From Sphagnum compactum (Eukaryota > Bryophyta > Sphagnopsida > Sphagnales): a stretch of DNA of 64,000 bases. Positions 33,563-45,901 of this stretch are shown piece by piece; position 1 is the first letter of the stretch; each line of letters opens with the position of its first letter. Below the pieces are notes generated by a model, which was given only the letters and a program-made list of their open reading frames with translations, did no database searches and was not told the DNA's origin. The stretch lies in assembly GCA_965153455.1 (NCBI GenBank), contig OZ234496.1, positions 6,829,207 through 6,893,206 on the forward strand, written 5' to 3'. Both the position numbers and the translations under genes were made by a program.

Positions 33563-36500
33563 TAATATATTGAGAATATATGATAAGTCATATGGGATTA
33601 CAAAGGTATCGACTATCAACCAAGCCAATTTAGACATTGGTATTAATGTAATAGACATAGTAATCAGCTTTAAACTTACATTAAACCAAAGTAGTCAGCA
33701 TCACCTTTGTCATGTCAATCACAACACCAATGTAACTTCACATCAACCTAGTTTAGGATCAAGTACATTAAGACCAAAGTCCTTTTCAAAGATTTACATT
33801 AATCGACATGTGATGTTCATGTGTTGATTTATTATACCAATTCTTTGTATTTTTCATATAAATAAGTTTGTCAAACGAAATACCAATTTTGTAACAAAAT
33901 ATGATCACAATGTAATAATCCAAGTTTGAAATTTTTTCTTTTACAAGCCTTATTGAATTATAATTAAATGCACATCTTTGCTTTTAAACATGATCACAAA
34001 ATCTATTGCAACTAAGTTTATGGGGGTCAACTTGTTCATTCCAAACCTATACCTACATGACTTAAAGAAATTAGCGTTATCAATGTCAACTCCGTCACAT
34101 CATGTAAGTTTTGGCACCAACGTAGTCTCATCTCACATTGGTTTAGGGTTAACATTGGGTCAACCTAAGTAAAAGTAGCCATTTTTTTGGAAAGTATAAA
34201 TTAATTATCTCAATAAAGATTGAAATTCAAATCACCAAATTATTTTAGTTAGGATTGGATGGATTTAGTGGACTATTTACAATCAAAATTTAATCCCAAA
34301 AAAAATAAACAAAAACAAAGTTCCCTTAGACCGTTAAGATGTGATGATTGAGTTTTTGTTTACCATCTTAATAGTTTGAGTCTTTTTATTTTTTCAAACA
34401 AGGTGGACTAATTGGCTCAAATGGACTTGGGTTAGGTCTATGGTAACCAAAATTCTATCCCAAAAACAAACAAATTGAGTATTAAGATGTGGCAATTCAG
34501 TTTCTTTTGTCATCTTGATGGCTTCAACTTGTGTTCTAAGGTATTTGATTTGAATGGTAAAAATTGGGGGTTCAGGGTCAGGATATATATGTAAAAAGTT
34601 TACTTTTTAAAAAATTCAAAAAATTAAATAATTAAAAATTAAATAAAAATTAAATTAAAAATATATATATATAAGTAGATTGAACTTTATAATTAAATAT
34701 TAATTTTAAATAGTTGTTCAACTCTATATTTACATAGACACTGGTTTCAACTTTATTTTCCTTTTTTTTTTTTTTTTTTTCTTTCTTTTTTCACATTTAG
34801 TTGACTAGGTGGACCAAGGTAGAGTCCCCAAAGGTGGTTGAAGTTAGGTCCTTAATAAATAGATAAACAAAACTTGGATGGTCTAAGTTTTTATTTCCTT
34901 GAACTTGGTGGATTAGTTCCCAATCCTTTATGGCACCTAAAATTGAGTTTCAAAATTTATAAATAATTCATTAAATTGAAAAAATTACCTACAAAATGAA
35001 AACTAAATAAAAATATTTTTAATTGATCGGTCAATGGTCAATGTTAGTCAGTTGATTGACAAACTAATGTGTCAAACATAACACTAATGTGACTCTTGAC
35101 ATATATTTAGTGCATCATGTTGATTTTGACAACCCTATCTTTAAGAAACACATTTCTATAAATTGGAACAAAAACAAGGTATTAAAAGACCTTTCTTCTA
35201 ATTAGGGTTTTTTTTTCTTTTTTCAATTTTGTGAGCTAGGTAGACTAGTGATCATGCACAAGAAAACTTAGCCAAATTTAGAGGGAAAAGTTAGCGGCTA
35301 GAGGTTAGAGGGAAAAGTAGAACCCTGGCAATGTGCAAAAAACTATGGTCTAAATATGATGATTTTCAGCTTTTTCTTTCCTTGACATAATATGGCAACT
35401 GTGGGCCATTTTTTATTTCCCAAAACCTCCTAAGTTGTACAAGTTGCAGACCCTTTTTTTTCGGTCACCAAGTGGCAAAAATTTGTCGACAAAAAACGCC
35501 CCACTTCCAATAGATTGTGAAGCCATATGGAAGGTTTCTAACAATCAATCATAAATTTACTTGCAACTTATATAGTAGAGAAGCTTATGCAATTTAGCAA
35601 ATGGAAAGTAATCCAATTTGCATACAAAAAACATCTCCAAATTTGTTTATAAATGAGCTTTAACTAGGTTTTGATGTGAGTCAAATAATGAAAAAAATCC
35701 CACTTTTTGAGTTCATGATATCATTTTATGATCCTTGTGTGAAAAAGACTCTAAACCAAAAAACCTTGGGATGAGCCTAATAAGTATGGAGGAAAAAAAG
35801 ACTCACCTACATGAGAACAACATATCTCCTTTTATGAAGGTCAACTAACTAACCCTGCCTTATATTTACATATATTTGTACACAAAAACTTGACACATAA
35901 ATTAGGAAATCAAACTTCAAGAAATTTAGTAATTTAAAAACTGTCAAATTTTCTTGTTCAACTTTCTAAAGGCAAATTTGTAAGACAACCACCATGGTGC
36001 ACAAATATTAGTTTAATAAACTAATTCAATTATCACACAAAGCAATAAGAACATTTATGGGACAATTCCTTTGAAATATGGCCCAAGTGAGTCACAATGT
36101 TTCTTTTTCCATTTTTCTGGTGTAGCTAAAATGGCAATTGTCCATAAAACATTATAGCCAATTCTGGCTATAGACAAGATATGAAAGTAGAAGAGTTTCA
36201 GCATCCTTCACAATTTTTGGCTACATGTTACAACACAATAGAGAAATCTAGTGATCTTTTAACCCAAATGTTTTCTACCCATTGCCATTTCATTCAAAAG
36301 GACAAGGTCTAAGCCGTATGTTATCTTATCCAATGATCAATGTTGAGTTCAAGAAGGTTATAAAGGGACACCATATACTGAACAAAAGAGAATGGATCTT
36401 TTTGTAAATGATCAATTGAAGTAATTGTAGTGATTTCCATAATATCATATTGAAAGTCTTTTTTGTACACAAAATGCTTTTGGATTTGAAGTTCATCAAC

Positions 36501-37979
36501 TTAAAGCAAGTCTTTTGGCAACATAGTAGGTTGCCAAAAACCACCATTTGTTTTTCTTTTTGTTCAATGGTTGTACTTTGTGTGTCCCTACTACTCCCCA
36601 CAACAAAAAGGCAGACCCTGGAACCCAAGTTAGTCTGGAAATTCTGAAATAGATTCTTATAGTCCACATTTGCACAATCCAAAATTTTATATATACATAT
36701 ATAAAATTAAATTTTTACATTTTTTATAAATTTTTTTTGACACAAATGGACCAACCCTCCATTGCATAGAGGAAACAAGTACAAAGTGATTCATTTAAAA
36801 AAAATTTAAAGACCTAAAGGTATTGAAAGACTAGTTCAATAGCTTAGTCACACAAACTTTTGTACCCATGGTCACAAAAATAGAAATTAAAAGGAGGATT
36901 GTAGGTTGCCCAAGGAGTGCTCTTTTGGTGCCAATTATTGCACCAAGGAGTGCCCACTTTCGGGAAAGAAAGATAGGGCAAATTTAGGAGAGAAGCCTTG
37001 CCCAAAGAACCAAGGTTGTCTCCTCTTAAAATAAAGAGACCATGAGGAAAGAAAGAGCCAAAGACTAAAGAGTAGGTAAACATTTTCTTGTTTATGGATG
37101 GGGATGGGGAAAGAAGGGGCACACTATTTTTTTTGAATGTTTTTATTATTCTCCCAATCAAGTTTGTGGGTTCAAATAGGTTTTAATGTTCTACTATTCT
37201 TTAGTAAGTTTATTACATGTTTTGTTGTATTATATTTTATTGTAATAAGTTTCTTGCACAAAGTCACTTGAGATATCAGAAGGATGTTTAAAGATAGCTC
37301 ATTACAGGGTATTTAGTGTCTTCCACACTCTCCTCTAAAAGAATTCTCCAAGTGCTTTACATGTAAGGAAAGGCCTACTCCCCAAGGCCTCCCCTAATTT
37401 GAGGATCAAAGGTAGAGGGTTTAGGCCTGAAAATTAGGGAAGGTCCAATACATTAACCTTCGTTAGGGCTATGGTCTTTTTTTACGGCACCCTAAACCCC
37501 AAACCTTAAACCTATCCAAAATGCCCTTTGGCAAAATGGCATATTGTCACCTTCACATTTCGTTAGGTTTATGAATTGAATGAAATATTATAATGCAATT
37601 AAATGAACAAATTTATAATTTTCCACTAATAATTGCAAGTTTAAACAAACTTACAATTGTTTGTAATATCAGATGTGAACTAATTATATCATTTTCAAGA
37701 AATTTGAAATTTTTGAAAAAAACATTTCAAAAAAAAACATTTGTGAAGGAAAACAGGAATATTATTGTTTATTTTGATTACTATATTTTAAGCTGTAGAA
37801 TCTTCAAAATAATATAGTTAGTTGACATTACAATGTTGACCTTGCTATGGTACTACAATATATTAGGTTCCAAGCTAAAATCACAAGAAATTATGAAGAC
37901 TTTGATTTAAAAATTTCCTTAATTAGGGCACCAATTTGGCTTCAATGTTAGTACTCTAATTATGTCCTTTTCTTTAATT
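33563..37979. other. Intergenic; further hAT-related pieces
   Basis: AT-rich. At 35203 the sequence TAGGGTTTTT...CAATTTTGTGA repeats the left end of the 3381-4818 element and continues in parallel with it to about 35450 (AGTAGAACC..., GTCTAAATATG(G/A)TGAT). At about 36120-36240 a piece of the element's right end appears in inverted orientation (GATATGAAAGTAGAA ... TTTTTGGCTACAT). The minus-strand frame at 36682-36326 has no recognisable domain. No gene is supported. Confidence 0.5.
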
Positions 37980-39000
37980 TTGCAACAAGGTTGACAACTA
38001 GGTACTTACCATCACACTTTACTAAGGACATTACATCACAAAATTTATGCTTGTTCCAACATTTGAAGAAGCACCTTAACCACATCTCATTGTATTATAC
38101 ATCTAACCAACACACAACTCATTTAAAGTATAAGAATATACTCAATTTATTGAAACATCCAAAATTGTTCACATGTGCTTCAAAACTTAGAAGCTTAAGT
38201 TTGCATGGATAGGCACATGTAGCACATACAGTACCTGTTGTTGTTTGTCAAAGTTAGTTGCTTTACAATGTTTGATCATCCCGACCAACACAAAACCATG
38301 TCATGTATTTCAGAACATACCAATTCAAAGGGAGAATATCAAGCTTGAAATCATAGCCTGTGGTTACTGTCAACAAGTTGGTCATGATTTCAAATTTTGT
38401 CCTTTCGTGGATTAAAAACTTTCTCAAGCTTTCAAAGAAAAGTTGACCATTTTATGATGGATTGTTTTTAGTGTTCTACTAAGGTTCTTTGTTTGTACCT
38501 GTGCAACAGAATTTCACACAACTTGTTACAAGGAATGAAGCAATACCGATTACCCAACCAACAAGTTGGCAACAAACTATTACACCAATAGTACCAGGTC
38601 ATACAAATAATGTACCTTTTCCTTCTTATCCTATGTGATACAATGTTATACCACCTTATTTATTCCTAGATTCAAATTTTTATCCAAGATAGTTTAATGG
38701 GATGAAGATGTTTGAACTTGTTAATCCTAGAATCGCTACAATTTTTATGGCATGGTACCCTTATCCAAGGCCAGATCAACCTGTAATGACAACAAACAAC
38801 ACCCCTTATTCAGCTATTGTTCATGTTACTATACCAATTCAACCTATTTTGTATCAGCCTAAACCATCTATTATTCATCAAAATAGAGTACATGTTCAAC
38901 GAAATGTGCCTATCACATTAAATGCAACTACATTAGGAAATAATACTAAAATGCAACTGGTTGGTGGAGTCCACTAAATGGATACTTATGGGGGTTAAAT
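37980..39000 (+). pseudogene. Repeat-encoded zinc-knuckle protein remnant, left copy
   Basis: Plus-strand pieces include FQHLKKHLNHISLYYTSN (37991-38212). Near 38330-38420 is a segment reading CGYCQQVGHDFKFCPFVD, whose CX2CX4HX4C spacing is exactly that of a retroviral-type zinc knuckle. A 91-codon frame follows (38702-38977), with FELVNPRIATIFMAWYPYP. Stops separate the pieces. The same order occurs on the minus strand at 56343-55542, and the first part again at the right edge of the window. Zinc knuckles suggest a nucleic-acid-binding, Gag-like or transposon-encoded protein; the full family is not recognised. Confidence 0.6.
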
Positions 39001-40233
39001 AGAACCTACCCATGTGGTTAACTAGGGACCATCTAAGGAGACACTTGGAGTCTTGTTTGAGTTATGGGATACTTAAGGACTATCTAAGGGGCTACATTAA
39101 ACTACATATGGGGTTACATAAGGCTTACCTAGAGGGCTTCCTATGGACTACCTTGAGAAATCACCTTAAGGTTAGTTACGGTCTATTTAAGAAGATACCT
39201 AGGGGCCTACCTAGGTTATGGAATACCTTTAAATTATTTAAAGGGTTATATAGAGCATCTTTTTAAGGGGTGAAAGCATGAAAGAAAGGAGCAAGTTGCA
39301 TCAAGGTTTCCAAGGATTGCATTTTCCACATGGCAATTTTCTATTGATTTATATTGCATTTTTCACACAATTTTTTTAACTAAATATCAAATTTGAAGCC
39401 AAATATGACATATAACATGATAAAAGCTCAATTTTTTTGCATCAAGCCTTAAATTATAGTCAAATTTATAACTTTACTTTGAACCATGATTACAAATTCA
39501 AACTTATAATAGTGTAAAAGGACATTCAAGTATTAAAAGTAAAAAAGGTATATGTATTTTTATTTTTTGAACACATGGATATCTTCATGTGGAATATATT
39601 GAAGTTCTCAAAAAAATTGAAATGATTTGTTGAACATTTGATAAGGGAAAACACATGTTGACAATTTTTTTCAATGTTTTAAACATTTAAAAGGACTCTT
39701 GAAACAAGGTGAATTTTCATGAAAATTTTGTAGTTGCAACTTTGAGAGTATAAGAACTTATTTCAAAAATAAAACAATTTTTTTGATATATAATGTTCCC
39801 ATGGTGATTTTTCAAACTTCAAAAAACAATTTTTAAGGACTATCCACACACTACTTGGTTCTTTTTTCCTACTTTCACCTTAAGGGGTTACGTACTAGCT
39901 ATCAAAATCCTACAAAGGGGAACTACATAAAACTTATTTAAAAGGCTTCCTAAAGTCTACCTTGTTACCTAGGTTAAGGGATATTTAAAGTCTATTTAAA
40001 GGTTACATAAAGCCTACCTAAGGGCTATCGAGGGATTACCTAGGGAGATATTTAAAAGCTTAAATTAGGTTATGGGATACCTAAAGGCTACTTGGTGGGT
40101 TACATAAAGTTTACCATTGGGGTTACTTACCTAGATTTCTTAAGTTAAGGGATACCTAAGAATTATTTGAAATGTTACTTAAAGTTGACTTATAGTTTTA
40201 AAAGGGGGCTACATAAGGGGCTACTTAAAGGGA
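39001..40233 (+). repeat. Degenerate CCTAGG/GGCTACCTAAGG array, left copy
   Basis: About 1.2 kb in which variants of GGGCTACCTA(A)GG, TACATAA(G)GG and GTTA(T)GGGATACCTA recur every 15-40 bases. A non-repetitive AT-rich insert lies in the middle (about 39270-39840). The frame at 39012-39266 is a product of this composition. The array reappears in reverse at 55080-55530, with smaller patches at about 9400-9600 and 44340-44470. Confidence 0.7.
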
Positions 40234-40540
40234 TGCAATTTGTGAACATATTGTTTTTATATCATGTTCAGAAACTACATTTCCAATTGCAAGAGATTTA
40301 ATGACATCAAAATAACATGCTCACAAATATGGAACATAGACTCAAAAACACACCACGATTTTTGTCACGCCCAAAACACAAACTTGCAATAATGAAACAT
40401 TAACATTAAGAAATTTAACCAAAAAGCCAAATTATTTTTTAAAAATCAAACTAAATAACGAAATAATCACTAAGTTAAACAAGTTTTTTTTCATATATAA
40501 TAATAATGAAGATTAACTAATTGAGCTTGGATTCTCAACA
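40234..40540 (-). repeat. Copia LTR, left composite copy
   Basis: 307 bases from TGTTGAGAAT (minus strand, 40540) to a TGCA end at 40234. It matches 54767-55076 along its whole length in the opposite orientation, including flanking CCTAGG-type array sequence. The two loci therefore share one ancestral insertion. Confidence 0.75.
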
Positions 40541-40752
40541 TTCCCCCTTAAGCTCAAGTTCACATTTAATACACTAAACATGCTTTTGGATTTTTACAAT
40601 TTTATGTACTGAAAACCTTTGTAAAAATATTAACAACTTGATTTTTAGTACTACTAACATGAACAAGGTCAATTTCCTTTGTTAAAATCATCTTTCTCAC
40701 AAAGTGATAATGCACTTTTATGTGCTTTGTCTTAATAATTGATTGAATTATT

Positions 40753-41641
40753 GGGTGTGTTCACAATAAAAGGAGCCAAGGACTTCGTGTACACGCATAA
40801 AATCTTGCACCCCCATCACTTTGAAAAATGATTACATGAGTTGTATGGATTATAATTTAATGAAATCACTTTCAAAATGTTTGTATATTTATGAATTTTC
40901 CATCAAAATGAATTTTGTGCAATTTTGATATGTTTCATTGGTCATAAAGTGTATAGTAAGGAATGAAGAATTTGATGTGTACAAGGTGTTACAATTTTCA
41001 TTGTCCTTTATCTCATGTAAAACCAAACCATTAATTCTGAAAATTTGTGGATGACCATATATTGATGATTATGAAGGCATGGTATCAATTAAAATTTGAA
41101 TATATGTTTCATTTTAATTATCCATGATGGTCATTTTCTAATGTTTAAATGTGTTTTTGATCATTAAAATTACATAATTTGAAAAACTTCCTAAAAAAAA
41201 AACATATATTTTGGTATAAGCAAAGGCAAGGTTGCATTTTCATGAATATTGAATGTGTTATATAACATTACTTGTTTTTACTATGAATATGTTCTGCTCC
41301 ATTTGTAATGATGTTAAAGAAAAACATGTTTGACAAATTCAATGTATAATGTGTCATTGAATGTTTGAAACACATATTATTTTTAAAATATTGACATGTT
41401 TACTTTTGTTGAAATCTACACATTTGATTTACTTGAAAATTTATCATTAAAAAATAGATTTATTTACATATTGTTCAAAAATTCATGGAAACACATGTGA
41501 ATTAAACTTTTGAAGTTGACATTATTATCCAATAATGAGCCCTATCCAAAACATGGAGGCCATGTTTCAAATTTAAAAAACATAGTCCTTAAAAAAGACT
41601 TGCACCTGGGGCCCATTGGTTCCTTTTATTGTGAATGCACC
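40753..41641. mobile_element. 0.9-kb terminal-inverted-repeat element inserted in the copia RNase H region
   Basis: The left end GGGTGTGTTCACAATAAAAG and the right end (minus strand) GGTGCATTCACAATAAAAGG are inverted repeats of about 27 bases. TTATT flanks the element on both sides (40748-40752 and 41642-41646). The related locus at about 54560-54600 runs straight through this point without the element, so it is a true insertion. I see no transposase inside, so it is non-autonomous. The superfamily is not certain: PIF/Harbinger-like GGG ends are possible, but a 5-base flank does not fit its usual 3-base duplication. Confidence 0.75.
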
Positions 41642-42190
41642 TTATTAACAAGTAATATGTTACTGATGTCATTAGAATAGATGATAATTGTAACATCCAT
41701 TGGGTATTCCAAGTTTAAAAGTAGTTTTCGTAACCAAATTATTTCATGTATAGCCATAATTGAATTTATGATTAATATTGGACAATCATAAATGACAAAA
41801 AAAATTAATAACTCTAAAGTCATTATAGACAAATTGTTTAGGACAATACTCATTTAGGACATGATGTCGCGCATTTCATCCATCAATCGTAAAAGGCGTA
41901 TGGGCAATCATTAATGATAGTTTGGTAATAGTTTAGTCATTGTTTTATTTAAAGTATTATTACAAATTAGACCCAAAAACTTGGGGAACATTATTATTTG
42001 TAATTTATAATACTTATTATTATAAATTTATTATATATAATATAAGGAATAAGATATTTTTGTTTCAATTATTTTTTATTTCATTATTGTTTATTTTATC
42101 AATTATTGACACGTGTCACCACCTAACCTAGGTAGTTTAAATAAGTACAAAATATTTGGTTAATATTCTAATCTCGATTACAATGAAATG

Positions 42191-45100
42191 CCATTTGTGA
42201 AATTTTGATTTTTGGACTCTAATGATGATGTTCAATTCCTTTACCACTAGGCCACCCCACTTGTTGTGTAAATAATCTAAAGCTTATTCTATTTACATCA
42301 TATTTCATTTAAACATTATACAAAACTTCAAATTTGATTATTCATATCTTATTGATAATTTGTCCAAATGAAAAAATTAAAAATTATTTCATAAAGTTCC
42401 TTCAATAGTATGCACAATTATATAATTTTTTTTTAGAAAAAATTCATTTCTAAAAACTATTTGAATTTTGTTATTGAATAACATTTCAATGACCATTCTT
42501 TGAAAACAAAAATTCAAACACATGATTTGTAAATGGAAAAATCTTTTTGGTTAATACAAAAAATAAAAAACATATATGTTTCATATCTTAAACCTTCATT
42601 TGATGTAGGAATTTAAATTATAAATCGATAAAAAAATAATAACAAAACATGGTATTGGTGGATACAAGACTGAAATTTTAATAATTTGTTAAAACATGAG
42701 CTGAAGAGAGTGCCAATCACCAAGCAAATGAGGTTTATTTTGGGAATTGAAGATGTGGAAGTGTTTGGTGAACTAAAGATGCTTTTGCCAAAACCTATTA
42801 GAGAAGAAATGTAAAATAAACTGTTATTTCATGATGAACATAACTTGTCAAATTTTTTTCGATTCCCACATGAATATGCCAAAATAACAAGATATTTAAC
42901 AAAATCAAAGTAGAAACATTTGCAATAAGAATGGTTGGAACTAAAAAATTGGCAATCATATTTTATTTTGATACCACCATTTCCATCAGGCTTTTTTTAG
43001 GTTTTTTTTGTTGAGAGAAATGGTACATTGCACAAAACTTGGTAAACCCATATCTCGTTTCCCTATGGTAATTTGCTTTACATATAATTTCTAGGTTTTC
43101 ATTTTATTGCACAAAGATCCCTAGCAACTTTCAACTTGTTTTATTTAGCTCCTACAATATGTTTTTCAGCATCATCTTTTCACATGATTTCCTTTCTTCT
43201 TTTCTCTTTTATATTTGAAAAATTCTTATGAAATAATGAAATACTTTCAAACATGTTAGTTAGAGAATCTTTTTAACTCTAGATCTCTTTCAACCTTTTC
43301 ACCAAATAACTTAGAAGATTTGATACCATGGTAACAAATAAAAAATCAAGTGCAAAATATAAATGAATTTTTGCAAAAAAACTAAAGACATCAAAATAAT
43401 ATGTTCACAAACATGGAGCATAACTTCAAGAACACACCAACATTTTTGTCACACCCAAAACAAACAAATTTGTAACAATGAAAAAAATGATCCAAACACC
43501 AAGAAACTTAACCAAAAAGCCAATGCCAAAACAAATTAAACTAAACTAAATAAGGAAATATCACCAAATTAACCAATTTACGTTTTTTTAATCTTGTAAT
43601 TAATTAAGATTAACTAAGTGAACTTGGATTCTCAACACTTAAGGGCTATTTCAAAATTACTTAACATGACCTACCTATGGTTGATTCATAGGCCCCTAGA
43701 TGTAGATCTTATTTAATTTTTTTAATAGTCTTTAAAAAACCCTAACTTAAGTCTGAAGTTTATAAGCAAAAACAAAAAAAATACAAGAATGGCATTTTAG
43801 AATCAACTAAACATGTTTTTTTGCATGATAATTTTTTGCAAATGCATTGTAAATGTAGAGTTAAAGATTTTGAATTTAATGAATATAAAATAATTCGTCA
43901 AATGATTTAACAAAGGAATAATTTCCCTTGCAGCCCTTTGTTTTAAAATTTCAAAACTTTGAAATTTTTTTATGATTTATTTTTCATCAAATTGACCTAA
44001 TGAACATGTAGTTGTGTAAACAAAAACATGGGTTTCCAGTACAAAAAGTTTGAAATCAATTACATCATATTATATTTTCTTTTATAAAAAAACTATAATA
44101 TGAACAATAAATTGACTATAAATTGGTCAAAGGCCCAAAAAAACTTCTATATAACATCCAATAATTATTGGACCTTTTCTTAAGCTTTTTTTTTCAATAT
44201 ATCATAGTTACAATATCTTGAGCACTTTGAAAATCTGAATTTATCCTTTCCAATCCTTTTTCAATTAGACACTCCTTTTCGGAACCCCAACCATGAGTGA
44301 ACTTTTTAAATAATCTCTATGTAACCTTGATAAACATAAATTTATTGTCCTTATCTTAGATAGTGCTTAAGTGCACCTTAGGTAGCTTTTAAATGTGCCC
44401 TAGGTAACCCGGCCTTACATAAATCCTAACCTAGTTAGCCCCCTACTCTAGGCAGCCCCTTATCTAGCGATGGAAACCTAAGTAGCTTGTATTTTGATTA
44501 GAATAAAAACTATGATGACCACTTGAGGATGTTTATCCTTACTTTCCAGGAGTGATTCTCACTTTCCCAAACCTTATGGATAACTCAAAAAGGAAGAGTG
44601 ATTGAGTACAATGAAGCCCAATGTGAGGATCACTTTATTGATATAAGTTTAATAGGCAATGTGCTTTCTAAAATGATTTTCAGGTATTCAAGGACTAGTA
44701 GGTGAACTAGGTATGGACTAGTATGGACTATGGATGACTAAGTTGCTTGTTGTATAATGTGTAATTCCTGCTTATGGTGTATGTTAGTGGTGGAAGGCAT
44801 CATCAAATAATGTAACTCTTTGTGGACCTTAGTAATGCCATTTACTGGTTTGGTTCATGTTTTTATTATGAATGTGTAGCCGGTTTGGGTTTCCTATTCA
44901 GGTGGGGCAAGAAGCCATATGCTAGTGCCACTTTTGGTGCGGGTAAGTTTCACTTGTAACTTGAATTGACTTAGAGAACACACTTGGAATGTGAATTAAC
45001 TGTTGGGAAAACCGGTTACACTCTGGAAAATCCCTTCACCACCTAAAGGAAAGGCAATAGTTACTGGTGCCACAGTGTTAATCCTAGGTAGAATGGGACG

Positions 45101-45901
45101 AATGTAGGCCTTGACATGGGCTAGCTGCCACATTTCGATGTGGAATGGGCCCCTAGTAGGCCCATAGTGGTCTTGACCCATAGGCTTGGAATGGATCCAT
45201 GGCTATCATAACATATTGCTGCAAGTGCTCAATGGAATCTCAATAGTGAAATAATATTACAGGAGAGGACAAACTGAACCAAGTTGGGGTACACAAAGCA
45301 GAACCATGCTTATCACCACATGTGGGTTTAGTTGTAGGGGAGGCTCGCCCTACCAGTGCATTCTCCTTAGGGAGGGGCACCCAATTAAGGGTGTGAGCCC
45401 CATGCAAGGGTGTTCCCGACCCTCAGGAGAATGCACAAGTACAGGAACCGGCCCTTAAGTAAACAACTCTCTTTTGATTTCCTCACTTCTTTCCTATTTT
45501 GTGGAAAAGAAATATTTCCATGGGAAACGTGGGAACATAGAAAATTGGGGAGCTCCCCCAACATACCGCCCCTAGGGTTCTTTTGTTGGGGGAGATCCCT
45601 CAAAAAACACATAGAAAATAACAAGGGAGTTGTTTGTGGGTTTGAAGACTAGAGGCACACAATAAAGCTGTAGGTGCAAAACTCCATCTCTAGCTGCATG
45701 CACACCTGGTCTCATGCTTGATAGCAGATAGAACTTGATCAGACTAGAGCGAACACAACAATTACCTGATCAGGATTAATTCCTGATCAATTAGTATAGT
45801 AGTACTAGGCACTAACCACACACTTGCGCGAGCTTTACTTTGACAATAAATACCAGTATTAAAAGAAAGAATAGATTGAGATTTCTATACTCTAGCTGGT
45901 G
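42191..45901. other. Intergenic with copia 5' part and low-complexity DNA
   Basis: The minus-strand copia LTR and primer-binding site lie at about 43319-43637. A SINE-like A-box piece lies at 42205-42265 (minus strand, GGTGGCCTAGTGGTAAAG). A CCTAGGTAG-rich patch lies at about 44340-44470, and an inverted repeat at 45356-45436. The remaining sequence is AT-rich, becoming GC-richer from about 44.9 kb towards the protease gene. No further gene is supported. Confidence 0.5.
45356..45436. repeat. Inverted repeat with 18-base arms
   Basis: GTGCATTCTCCTTAGGGA at 45356-45373 and its complement at 45419-45436 differ at one or two positions. They enclose 45 bases that themselves contain GGGGCACCC...GGGTGTGAGCCCC. 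The region can fold into a hairpin and could be a small foldback element. Confidence 0.65.

Larger units (their letters stand above)
40234..43637 (-). mobile_element. Ty1/copia LTR retrotransposon, internally deleted, hosting a second insertion
   Basis: Read on the minus strand, a 3' LTR at 40540-40234 begins TGTTGAGAATCCAAGCTC and is preceded by a polypurine-type GGGGGAAT. Upstream of it is the end of a copia RNase H domain (frames around 40740 and 41870-41650, including EIIWLRKLLLNL). A related LTR lies at 43637 down to about 43331 and begins TGTTGAGAATCCAAGTTC. It is followed at about 43330-43319 by TGGTATCAAATC, close to the copia primer-binding site TGGTATCAGAGC. Gag, integrase and most of reverse transcriptase are missing. 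The LTRs differ in their 3' parts, so the pair may come from two insertions rather than one. Confidence 0.65.

Noticed and set aside
36326-36682. 118-codon minus-strand frame as a retroelement protein
   Set aside because: No reverse transcriptase, integrase or Gag motif could be recognised.
39012-39266. 84-codon frame in the CCTAGG array
   Set aside because: It arises from the low-complexity repeat and is not preserved in the inverted copy.
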